This document shows positions 1 through 6,851 of a DNA stretch of 21,237 nt, in pieces. The notes under the pieces are model-generated. The model was not told the origin of the DNA and searched no databases. It saw nothing but the letters and a program-made list of their open reading frames with translations. Within the stretch, counting starts at the first letter, position 1. Each line of letters opens with the position of its first letter. The stretch is from NCBI GenBank assembly GCA_947627785.1, contig CANQXC010000005.1:1-21237 (forward strand), given 5' to 3'. The stretch is from an uncultured Clostridia bacterium (GTDB lineage: Bacteria > Bacillota > Clostridia > TANB77 > CAG-508). The translations under genes were made by a program, and so were the position numbers.

Positions 1-533
1 GGCATGTAATAGTTCTAAGTAACGATACAAAAATAACATCAAGTACACAATGGCTTGAAAGAACACTAGATGATTCAGCAAATAAAAGAATATGTGTTCC
101 CGAAAGTTTTTTAGCAGTTGATGCAATTTTAAGAATATATGCAAATATTACAGAAAATATAGTAGTATATGAAAATAGAGTAAGAGCGAATGTAATGAGA
201 GAAATTCCATTTATGGGAACAGAGGAAATACTTATGAATGAAGTATTAAAAGGTGGAGATAGGCAAGAACTACATGAAAAAATAAGAGTACATTCAATGG
301 AAGCGGGAAAACAAGTAAAAGAATATGGAAGACCAAATGATTTAGTGCAAAGAATTGCAAATGACACAAGCTTTGGACTAACAGAAGAAGAAATTTTAAA
401 TATATTAAATCCAGAGAACTTATGTGGTAGAGCAAAAAATCAAGTAACAGATTTTATAGAGCAAGAAGTAAATGGAGTTCTAGAAAAATATGGAAATTTA
501 ATTGAAGATGTAAGTACAGAATTAAGTGTATAG
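1..533 (+). CDS. purB: Adenylosuccinate lyase, C-terminal part (5' end outside window)
   Basis: The frame is open from the left edge (first full codon at base 3) to a TAG at 531-533, giving the last 176 residues. Adenylosuccinate lyase is a cytosolic homotetramer of the fumarase/aspartase superfamily. It releases fumarate from SAICAR and from adenylosuccinate in purine synthesis. The family-typical stretch QWLERTLDDSANKR lies near the start and is followed by a residue run matching the usual IPEAFLAVDAIL block (here VCPESFLAVDAIL-like). The rest is the helical C-terminal domain ending in CGRAKNQVTDFIEQEV. The catalytic signature loop (SSxMPxKxNP) would lie upstream and is not visible. A hairpin terminator follows about 40 bases after the stop, so this is the last gene of its transcript. 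The first internal ATG (195) is not the real start, because conserved sequence continues in frame upstream of it. Confidence 0.93.
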   Translation, partial: HVIVLSNDTKITSSTQWLERTLDDSANKRICVPESFLAVDAILRIYANITENIVVYENRVRANVMREIPFMGTEEILMNEVLKGGDRQELHEKIRVHSMEAGKQVKEYGRPNDLVQRIANDTSFGLTEEEILNILNPENLCGRAKNQVTDFIEQEVNGVLEKYGNLIEDVSTELSV

Positions 534-573
534 ATAAAAATGGTAAGATATTAATGATTCTTACAAATAAAAT

Positions 574-607
574 AAAGTCCGCCAGGCTTTTTAGTTTGGT
601 GGACTTT
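574..607. terminator. Bidirectional hairpin terminator between purB and the 520-residue gene
   Basis: An 11-bp stem (574-584 with 597-607, one G-T wobble) encloses a 12-base loop. On the plus strand it is followed by TTTTG. On the minus strand it is followed by an ATTTTATTT run. It sits between two convergent genes, so it can end transcripts from both sides. Confidence 0.85.
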
Positions 608-648
608 TGTAATTAACAAAAATTTAAGTTGTTATATAGGGTTTCTAT

Positions 649-2211
649 TTAAAAATCTCTTGTAAAATCATCTTCTATTTCATCTTTTCGTTCTTCTTTT
701 TCATTTTGTAAATCACTTTCAAGTTCTTGAGAAACAGTATTTTCAGCTGTAGCAATAGAGAGTGAGCTGCCTCCAGAGTTTCCTCCAGAATCAGAACTTC
801 CAGAATTATTACCACTAGATTCAACTCTTTCTAAAGGAACAGAAACTTTTAAAGCTTCTTTGAAACTTTGAGCATCATTTAAACTTTCAGGAATAGTTTC
901 ATTAACTTTTTCTTGAACAATATTATCATCTTTCGTATCTTTTATCGTTAACTCTATATTATCATCAAAAGAAACTGTAGCACGTGTATCAGAAACTGGT
1001 GCTAAATAAGTAGTATCACTAAGTGTCAAATCTTCTTCTGGCACTTTTTCAATAAATTTATCAAGAGTCTTACCAATATGTGCTTCTTCTATAATTTCAG
1101 CTTTATGAGAATTATTGTTAATAATATTAAGATTGTAAACGTCATCATGGGTAATTTCATTACCAGAATACATAATAGCTAGTAATTGAACAACAGAATC
1201 TCTTTTAGTATCATCAATAGAGCTATAGTCATCTAAACTTAATAGGTTATTATTACTCATTTGAGGAATTTTAAAGTTACTGCCACTATGAGAAAATTCA
1301 TTACCATATCTTCTCATTAAGTTGTTTATAATAAGACCTTTGGTATTGCTATTGAAACTATTAATATACCTACCATATTTGCAAGACCAATCAAACAAAG
1401 CATTATAATTGCTATTATCTTTATCAACAATGTTAAAGAAATCAACTAAACAATCTTTTTCAATAACACCAATATTATATGTAGGAATAATTTCTCCTTG
1501 TGTTAAATCTATTTCAAGAGGAGCAGGGAAAAGTTCATCTATTGTTTTGTCATCTAGTGCAGTAGATAGAGTGCTTTCCACTTGAGATTTATATTTATCA
1601 TTAAAATCAGCAGTAGGGTATAGTTTTTTCCATTCTTCAATAGCTACTCTGTAATCATTACCATCAGTGAATTTTTGAGGATTTTTAGTAATATTTTCTA
1701 ATTCATGAAAAGCAGAATTAGAATCAAATTTTTCTAAAATACTATCAATATGCGTTTTACTTAATAATAAATTAACAACATGTGGATATTTTTGTTTTAA
1801 AAACTTTAATGGATATTCTGAATATAATTCTTCTAAATCATTATCAAGTTTCTTCCTATCTTTATGCTTTTCTGCTCTGCCTAAAATTTTACGAAGTTTC
1901 TCCAAACCTTTACTAGGGTCTTTTTTAGATAATTCATCAAAAGCTATGAAATCCTTTAAAACCTTGTCTAAGAATTCATTACTTAACATATATTTAATTT
2001 TACTTTTAAAATCATCACTAAATAAATCAATAGGATAGCGTTTTTTCCATTCTGAAAGGTCACTTTGAAATTGTGCATAATTTTTACTAGATTGCGCATA
2101 TGCAAAAATTTGGCAAAGTTCAAAATATGCTTCTTCTTCATCAAAATCTCTTAGTTTTTCTTTTGTTTGTTCATTTATTTCAATAATATCATTTATATTA
2201 TTTTTTGCCAT
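649..2211 (-). CDS. Unrecognised acidic protein with four helical tandem repeats
   Basis: This 520-residue protein matches no family I recognise. The start is well supported: GGAGG lies 5 bases before ATG at 2211. No signal peptide or membrane segment is visible, so it is probably cytosolic. The first 300 residues hold degenerate repeats of about 60-70 residues at roughly 27-85, 89-159, 165-225 and 253-303. Each runs from a short helix (like AFxEL) to a core of the form LxEWKKxYP, then FxxKxKSxVxxxLS. The clearest cores are DLSEWKKRYP and AIEEWKKLYP; the second and fourth copies are more diverged. The C-terminal third is disordered-looking and acidic, with a Gly/Ser-rich linker (about 465-485) and a Glu/Asp/Lys tail. 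It is single-cistron, convergent with purB and divergent from ispG. Helical repeats suggest a scaffold or binding protein, but that is inference. Confidence 0.8.
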   Translation of the reverse strand: MAKNNINDIIEINEQTKEKLRDFDEEEAYFELCQIFAYAQSSKNYAQFQSDLSEWKKRYPIDLFSDDFKSKIKYMLSNEFLDKVLKDFIAFDELSKKDPSKGLEKLRKILGRAEKHKDRKKLDNDLEELYSEYPLKFLKQKYPHVVNLLLSKTHIDSILEKFDSNSAFHELENITKNPQKFTDGNDYRVAIEEWKKLYPTADFNDKYKSQVESTLSTALDDKTIDELFPAPLEIDLTQGEIIPTYNIGVIEKDCLVDFFNIVDKDNSNYNALFDWSCKYGRYINSFNSNTKGLIINNLMRRYGNEFSHSGSNFKIPQMSNNNLLSLDDYSSIDDTKRDSVVQLLAIMYSGNEITHDDVYNLNIINNNSHKAEIIEEAHIGKTLDKFIEKVPEEDLTLSDTTYLAPVSDTRATVSFDDNIELTIKDTKDDNIVQEKVNETIPESLNDAQSFKEALKVSVPLERVESSGNNSGSSDSGGNSGGSSLSIATAENTVSQELESDLQNEKEERKDEIEDDFTRDF

Positions 2212-2287
2212 AATGACCTCCTAATTAATAAATATATAACTGCTATATTTGGCTACTTTTATTTATATAATTAATTCGAATAATACC

Positions 2288-2316
2288 ATTATATCATGTA
2301 TTTTTAAAGGAAACAA
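2288..2316 (-). promoter_or_regulatory. Candidate SigA promoter of the 520-residue repeat gene
   Basis: Read on the minus strand: TTGTTT (2316-2311), a 17-base spacer, then a perfect TATAAT (2293-2288), about 77 bases before the ATG. The -35 matches consensus only in TTG. It directly abuts the -35 of the candidate ispG promoter on the other strand. Confidence 0.5.
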
Positions 2317-2345
2317 TTGATTTTATTAAATTTTAATGATAAAAT
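2317..2345 (+). promoter_or_regulatory. Candidate SigA promoter of the ispG-ispH-sortase operon
   Basis: TTGATT (2317-2322), a 17-base spacer, then TAAAAT (2340-2345), 57 bases before the ispG ATG. The boxes are near consensus, but in such AT-rich sequence chance matches are common. Position and spacing support the call; mapping of the 5' end would settle it. Confidence 0.45.
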
Positions 2346-2402
2346 TAATAATAGTGTAAAAATTTATGCTTTTAATAAATTCATAGTCGAGGGTGAAAAT
2401 AG

Positions 2403-3455
2403 ATGAAAAAAAGAAATGAAACAAGAAAAATATTTGTAGGTAATGTTCAAATTGGAGGACAGAATAAAGTAGTTATTCAATCAATGACAAATACTAAAAC
2501 AAAAGATGTAGAAAAAACAGTAGACCAAATATTAAAATTAGAAAATGCAGGCTGTGAAATAATTAGAGTAGCATGCTTAGATGAAGAAGATGCAAAAGCT
2601 ATAAAACAGATAAAAGAAAAAATACATATTCCAATAGTATCAGACATACATTTTGATTATAGAATTGCATTGCAAGCAGCAAAATCAGGAGTAGATAAAA
2701 TAAGGATAAATCCAGGTAATATAGGTTCAATAGATAGAGTAAAACAAGTAGTAGATGCATGTAAAGAGAGAAAAATACCTATAAGAATAGGGGTAAATAG
2801 TGGCTCATTGCCAAAAGATATTCTTCAAAAGTATGGAGGAAAACCAACAGCAAAAGCAATGGTAGAAAGTGGATTAAGACATATTAGAATATTAGAAGAC
2901 TTAAACTTTTTTGATATCGCCCTTTCACTAAAGGCATCTGATTTAAACTTATGTATAGAAAGTTATGAAGAAGCAGCAAATACAATAGATTATCCATTAC
3001 ATTTAGGCGTAACACATGCAGGAACAGAATTTAGTGGGACAATAAGTTCAAGTATAGGTTTAGGAACACTTTTAAGAGAAGGCATAGGAGATACAATGAG
3101 AGTATCATTATCTGCTGATCCAGTAAAAGAAATAAAAGTAGCAAAAGAAATACTAAAAGACTGTAAACTATATAAATCTCCAACATTAATAGCATGTCCA
3201 ACATGTGGAAGAATTCAATATGACTTAATACCTATAGTAAATGAAATAGAAGACTTTTTACAAACCATAAAAAAAGATATAACAGTAGCAGTAATGGGAT
3301 GTGGAGTAAATGGTCCAGAAGAAGCAAAGCATGCAGATATAGGAATAGCTGGAGGGGTAAAAGAAGGTTTATTATTTAAAAAAGGAGAAATAATTAGAAA
3401 AGTAAAACAAGAAGATATTATCAAGGTATTAAAAGAAGAAATTATGAAATTCTAA
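2403..3455 (+). CDS. ispG: 4-hydroxy-3-methylbut-2-enyl diphosphate synthase (ferredoxin/flavodoxin type)
   Basis: IspG (GcpE) converts methylerythritol cyclodiphosphate to HMBPP in the MEP isoprenoid pathway, using a [4Fe-4S] cluster in the cytosol. The 350-residue length is normal for the bacterial form. The N-terminal TIM-barrel part shows [14 protein letters not shown] (about 23-36), [23 protein letters not shown] (98-108) and [11 protein letters not shown]. The C-terminal cluster domain has CPTC (C265, C268) and [10 protein letters not shown], supplying C300 and the Glu ligand E307. The usual VNGPGEA reads VNGPEEA, a Gly-to-Glu change beside the ligand. The start at 2403 follows a modest GAGGG site. 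ispH begins 35 bases after the stop with no terminator between, so they are cotranscribed. ispG and ispH act consecutively, which fits the gene order. Confidence 0.97.
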   Translation: MKKRNETRKIFVGNVQIGGQNKVVIQSMTNTKTKDVEKTVDQILKLENAGCEIIRVACLDEEDAKAIKQIKEKIHIPIVSDIHFDYRIALQAAKSGVDKIRINPGNIGSIDRVKQVVDACKERKIPIRIGVNSGSLPKDILQKYGGKPTAKAMVESGLRHIRILEDLNFFDIALSLKASDLNLCIESYEEAANTIDYPLHLGVTHAGTEFSGTISSSIGLGTLLREGIGDTMRVSLSADPVKEIKVAKEILKDCKLYKSPTLIACPTCGRIQYDLIPIVNEIEDFLQTIKKDITVAVMGCGVNGPEEAKHADIGIAGGVKEGLLFKKGEIIRKVKQEDIIKVLKEEIMKF

Positions 3456-3490
3456 AATGTTAATATAACATAATAAAGGATGGGAATAAT

Positions 3491-4352
3491 ATGAAAATTA
3501 TAGTTGGTAAGACTGCTGGCTTTTGCTTTGGAGTAGAAAATGCTGTAAAAAAATCAATAGAAGCAGTAAAAGAAACAAAGCAAATATACTGTTTAGGGGA
3601 ACTAGTACATAACAAACAAGTAATAGATGAATTGACTCGGTAAGGGGATAAAATTTATAGAAGATTTAGAGAATGCCAAAGATAAAGTAATAATAAGGGC
3701 ACATGGAGTAACAAAAGAAACATACGAGAGAGCTAAGAAATTAGGAATAGAATTAATAGATTTAACTTGCCCAAAAGTACTATATATACATAAATTAGCA
3801 GGAGAATATTCAAACAAAGATTATTACATATTTGTAACTGGAAAAACAACGCATCCAGAGATGCTAGGAACAGTAAGCTTTTGCGGAGAATATTGTAGTG
3901 TAATAGAAAGTGAAGATTCAGTAGAAGAAGCCATAAATGGCCTAATAAAATCAAATAAACATAAACTACTAATAATTTCGCAAACAACATATAGTCTGGA
4001 AAAATTTGAAAATATAATAGAGAAGATAAAAGCTGATGATAGGTTAAGAAATATAAGAATAGAGATAATAAATACAATTTGTAGTGCTACTAAGCAGAGA
4101 CAAGAAGAAACTAAAGAAATTGCAAAACAGGTTCAAACAATGGTAATAGTTGGAGGAAAGAATAGTTCAAATTCAAATAAACTTTATGAATTAGCGAAAA
4201 AATATTGTAATAATGTTTTATTTATAGAGACAGAGAAAGAAATAGATATAAAAGAAATAGAAAAAACAAAAAAAATAGGGATAATGGCAGGTGCATCAAC
4301 TCCACAAAAAATTATAGAAAGGGTAGTTGAAAAACTAAGAGTAATATGTTAA
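3491..4352 (+). pseudogene. ispH: 4-hydroxy-3-methylbut-2-enyl diphosphate reductase, interrupted by a one-base frameshift
   Basis: IspH (LytB) reduces HMBPP to IPP and DMAPP, the last MEP step, with a [4Fe-4S] cluster. The first frame (3491-3640, 50 codons) starts after an AAAGGATGGG site and gives the expected N-terminus, with GFCFGV (cluster Cys12) and GELVHN (His40). It then hits TAA at 3641. The frame starting at 3642 continues the protein to 4352 with RAHG, LTCPKV (second cluster Cys), TTHPE (active-site His and Glu) and TICSATKQRQEET (third cluster Cys). Joined, the product is about 286 residues, full length for a stand-alone IspH with no S1 domain fused. One extra base near 3638-3641 explains it: CGGTAAGGGG would read CGTAAGGGG as Arg-Lys-Gly. 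All catalytic residues survive, so a sequencing or assembly error, or a very recent mutation, is likelier than old decay. Confidence 0.9.
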
Positions 4353-4394
4353 AATAAAATAGGTAATTAATTAGTAAGAAAGGTAGGTAAAAAG

Positions 4395-5153
4395 ATGAAT
4401 CAAATACTGGTATGTGAAAAATTATATGTAACACCAGCTCTTAAAAAGAAGAAAAAGATGTTTAAAGCAGAATTCTTTTTATCTATAGTTGCTTTAATTG
4501 GTTTGTCAACATATGGAATTTGTTCAGCATATGATCGAAATAAAAGTGAAGCAGTTTCTAAAGAAATATTAGCGGCAATGCAAATACAACCAGAAAAAGT
4601 AGAGGTTGAAGAAGAAGTTATAATACTTGATTTAAATGTTCCAGCAGGAGAAGATGAAAAAGTAGATTTAGATGAAATAGAGAAGGTAATTGTAACAAGA
4701 GAGATAGAAATTCCAGAAGAACAAAAAGTAAAGGCAAGAGATGGAACAGTATATTATACAATAGGACAAATATATATACCATCTATAAACTGTCAATATC
4801 CGATATTAGCTAGTGAAACAGAAAATTATGATACATTATTAAAAATTGCTCCAGTAAAATTTCATGGTGCAAATCCAAACGAAGTAGGAAATTTTTGCAT
4901 AGTAGGGCATAATTATAGGAACTCACAATTCTTTAGCAAAGTACCAAAACTAGAAAATGGCGATATTATAGAAATAACAGATACATTTGGAAAAATGGTT
5001 CAATATGAAGTATATGATAAATATACTACGGTAGATACAGATACAAGTTGTACTAGTCAAAAGACAAATGGTAGAAGAGAAATAACATTAATAACATGTA
5101 CTGATGCAAGTGATGAACATAGAATAATAGTAAAAGCAAAAGAAAAAATTTAA
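4395..5153 (+). CDS. Membrane-anchored sortase (class A/D-like cysteine transpeptidase)
   Basis: Sortases cleave an LPXTG-like sorting signal and join the surface protein to the cell-wall precursor lipid II, or to another pilin subunit. The 252-residue protein has a short cytosolic N-terminus with a Lys run (17-21), one membrane segment (about 25-46), an acidic extracytoplasmic linker (about 65-110) and the sortase barrel (115-252). The catalytic triad is visible: His172 in GHNYRN, Cys235 in TLITC and Arg243 in EHRIIV. TLITC and the absence of class B insertions suggest class A or D; I cannot decide between them. Start: AGGTAGG lies 8-14 bases before ATG at 4395. The gene follows ispH by 42 bases with no terminator, so it ends the ispG operon. 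Its likely substrates are the two large surface proteins encoded at 6852-16104. Confidence 0.9.
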   Translation: MNQILVCEKLYVTPALKKKKKMFKAEFFLSIVALIGLSTYGICSAYDRNKSEAVSKEILAAMQIQPEKVEVEEEVIILDLNVPAGEDEKVDLDEIEKVIVTREIEIPEEQKVKARDGTVYYTIGQIYIPSINCQYPILASETENYDTLLKIAPVKFHGANPNEVGNFCIVGHNYRNSQFFSKVPKLENGDIIEITDTFGKMVQYEVYDKYTTVDTDTSCTSQKTNGRREITLITCTDASDEHRIIVKAKEKI

Positions 5154-5172
5154 TGGGAAAATAACTAAAAAT

Positions 5173-5215
5173 AAAAAGAACAATTTTTGTTTATAAAATA
5201 AAAATTGTTCTTTTT
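5173..5215. terminator. Bidirectional terminator between sortase and galM
   Basis: A perfect 16-bp stem (5173-5188 with 5200-5215) encloses an 11-base loop. The stem ends in T5 on the plus strand and, read the other way, in T5 on the minus strand. It can serve both the sortase operon and the convergent galM. Confidence 0.88.
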
Positions 5216-5316
5216 GTTATATACCATATTATTTATAATACAATCTTATAAGAAAGCTTCCTTAATAATTCTCTCAGTTTTTTAGAATTTGCATTTATTG
5301 ATTATAAATTACATAA

Positions 5317-6372
5317 TTAAAAACTAAATTTATAAATTGTTTTTGAATTATACTCTTCATTCGCTTTTAAGATAGGTGAAGCAAAATTTGGTTCATTCAT
5401 AGAATTAGGTAAGAAACCAGTTTCTAAACAAAGCCCACTACGATTTCCGTAAGTAAAATTACCTTTTCCAACCTGAGGAATTTCATCAATGTAATTTCCA
5501 GCATAAAATTGAACAGCAACACAATCAGAGTAAACATCCATACTAATTCCAGATTCTTCACATTTCAAAGATGCAACTTTTTCTAATCCATCTGTTTTTT
5601 TATCAACTAAAAAACTATGATCATATCCTTTAGTTAATTGCAATTGTTCAAAACCATTGTCAATATCATCCGCAATTTTTCTAAAATTCGTAAAATCTAG
5701 AGGAGTACCTTTAACATCTGCTAATACACCTGTTGGAATAGATTCTTCATCAATAATAGCAAATTTTTTACTATTAATTTGTAAATAATGGTTAAGAATA
5801 GAACCACTGTTATGACCATTCAAATTAAAATAAGAGTGATTTGTCATATTTGCAATAGTATCTTTATCTGAAATACCATTATATGAGATTTCAATACCAT
5901 TATCTTCATTCAATTTGTAAGTAACTGAAATATTGAAATTACCAGGAAAGCCTTGATCCATATCAGGACTAAATAATTTAAAAGAAACAGAATTATTTTT
6001 GTTATCAACAGAATAATCCCATAATCTTTTTTGATATCCATTTAATCCACTATGTAAGTCATTTTTATTTCTTTCATTTTTGTCCAAATAGTAAGTCACA
6101 TCATTAATTTTAAAACTAGCATTTTGAACTCTATTACCGTTTCTACCAATAGTTGCACCAAAGTAGCAATGGTTAATGAAATAATCCTTTAGATTATCAA
6201 AACCAAGAACAACATCAATCATTTTTCCATCTTTATTTGGAACAAGAATTGAAACTATAGTAGCTCCCCAGTTTGTAAAAGTAGCTGTAATACCATTCTT
6301 ATTCTTTATAGTAAATAATGAAACAGGTTCATTATCTACAGTTTTTCCAAAATCTGAAATAGAAATACTCAT
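5317..6372 (-). CDS. galM: Aldose 1-epimerase (mutarotase)
   Basis: GalM interconverts alpha and beta anomers of galactose and glucose in the cytosol, feeding the Leloir pathway. The 351-residue protein has normal length. Family motifs are in order: NWGATIVSI (about 34-42), FGATIGRNGNRV (71-82, Arg81), the HSG motif with His107, TNHSYFNL with the general acid His179, GYDHSFLV (Asp251), AVQFYAGN (286-293) and CLETGFLPNS with the general base Glu317. The start at 6372 is fixed by AGGAGG ending 9 bases before the ATG. The gene stands alone, with its own promoter on the minus strand and a terminator shared with the convergent sortase. No other galactose gene is in the window, so galM here appears to be a housekeeping singleton that splits the sortase from its likely substrates. 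Confidence 0.96.
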   Translation of the reverse strand: MSISISDFGKTVDNEPVSLFTIKNKNGITATFTNWGATIVSILVPNKDGKMIDVVLGFDNLKDYFINHCYFGATIGRNGNRVQNASFKINDVTYYLDKNERNKNDLHSGLNGYQKRLWDYSVDNKNNSVSFKLFSPDMDQGFPGNFNISVTYKLNEDNGIEISYNGISDKDTIANMTNHSYFNLNGHNSGSILNHYLQINSKKFAIIDEESIPTGVLADVKGTPLDFTNFRKIADDIDNGFEQLQLTKGYDHSFLVDKKTDGLEKVASLKCEESGISMDVYSDCVAVQFYAGNYIDEIPQVGKGNFTYGNRSGLCLETGFLPNSMNEPNFASPILKANEEYNSKTIYKFSF

Positions 6373-6405
6373 AATTTAAACCTCCTAAATTAAATTTATA
6401 AAGGT

Positions 6406-6434
6406 ATTATATCAAAAGAAGAAAGCAAAGTAAA
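6406..6434 (-). promoter_or_regulatory. galM: Candidate SigA promoter of galM
   Basis: Minus strand: TTTACT (6434-6429), a 17-base spacer, then a perfect TATAAT (6411-6406), 34 bases before the galM ATG. The -35 matches consensus at 4 of 6 positions. Confidence 0.6.
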
Positions 6435-6669
6435 ATTAAATTTAATAAAAAAATTGTTAGTAAAATTATATGTTTTAAATTCAAAATTTGTAAAAAAATG
6501 CACCAAAAATAAATGAAAAAAATACATTTTTAAATAAAATTAATGCTTATTATTATGAAATTTTGATAACTTTTCTTTATTCCCTAGAGATTCAAAGAAA
6601 TAGAAAAAAGTTAAAAATTACAAAAAAAGGAAAAACTTTAAAAAAAACCTACAAAAATAGGCAAAACAC

Positions 6670-6698
6670 TTGAAAAAGTTTACATAAGCGAGTATAAT
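6670..6698 (+). promoter_or_regulatory. Distal promoter P1 of the surface-protein operon
   Basis: TTGAAA (6670-6675), a 17-base spacer and a perfect TATAAT (6693-6698). It lies about 150 bases before the first ATG, which would leave a leader of about 145 bases. A short inverted repeat (TACATA 6681-6686, TATGTA 6702-6707) brackets the -10, and TGTAGG (6704-6709) covers the likely start point. Confidence 0.65.
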
Positions 6699-6800
6699 AT
6701 ATATGTAGGGAAATGTCATACAAATGTAAAAATTCAATAAAAAAACCGTAACACATAAAAATCCGTAATATAAGCGCAAAAATGCAAAAACCTACAAATA

Positions 6801-6830
6801 TTGACAAATAAAAAATATATAGTATATTAT
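6801..6830 (+). promoter_or_regulatory. Proximal promoter P2 of the surface-protein operon
   Basis: A perfect TTGACA (6801-6806), an 18-base spacer and TATTAT (6825-6830); TATATT with a 16-base spacer (6823-6828) is an alternative -10. The likely start falls near 6837, giving a leader of about 15 bases that just includes the AGGAGG site at 6841-6846. CCTACA lies 4 bases upstream of the -35. Confidence 0.65.
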
Positions 6831-6851
6831 ATTTAAATTTAGGAGGTTTAT

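Larger units (their letters stand above)
6373..6851. other. Intergenic regulatory region between galM and the surface-protein operon
   Basis: This 479-base region has no open frame that looks coding; a 69-codon minus frame at 6649-6858 is a hydrophobic by-product of A-rich sequence. It holds the galM promoter at its left end and two plus-strand promoters at its right end. The hexamer CCTACA occurs at 6648-6653 and 6791-6796, and its reverse complement TGTAGG at 6704-6709. A second short direct repeat, AAAAACCGTAA / AAAAATCCGTAA, lies at 6741-6751 and 6757-6768. The left part (about 6440-6640) is plain A/T-rich sequence in which I see nothing else. I found no c-di-GMP riboswitch core. Confidence 0.6.

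Noticed and set aside
3620..3655. Programmed +1 frameshift of the prfB type in ispH
   Set aside because: The stop is TAA after CGG, without a slippery codon or an upstream Shine-Dalgarno-like stimulator at the usual spacing; an error or a recent mutation is simpler.
3602..4077. Minus-strand frames opposite ispH
   Set aside because: Hydrophobic by-products of the antisense strand; the plus strand encodes conserved IspH motifs throughout.
6373..6660. Hidden small RNA or coding sequence in the left part of the long intergenic region
   Set aside because: No promoter-terminator pair, stem or ribosome site beyond the galM promoter was found.
6693..6851. c-di-GMP riboswitch or other riboswitch in the P1 leader
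   Set aside because: No GEMM core, no strong stems and no terminator hairpin; the leader is A-rich and apparently unstructured.
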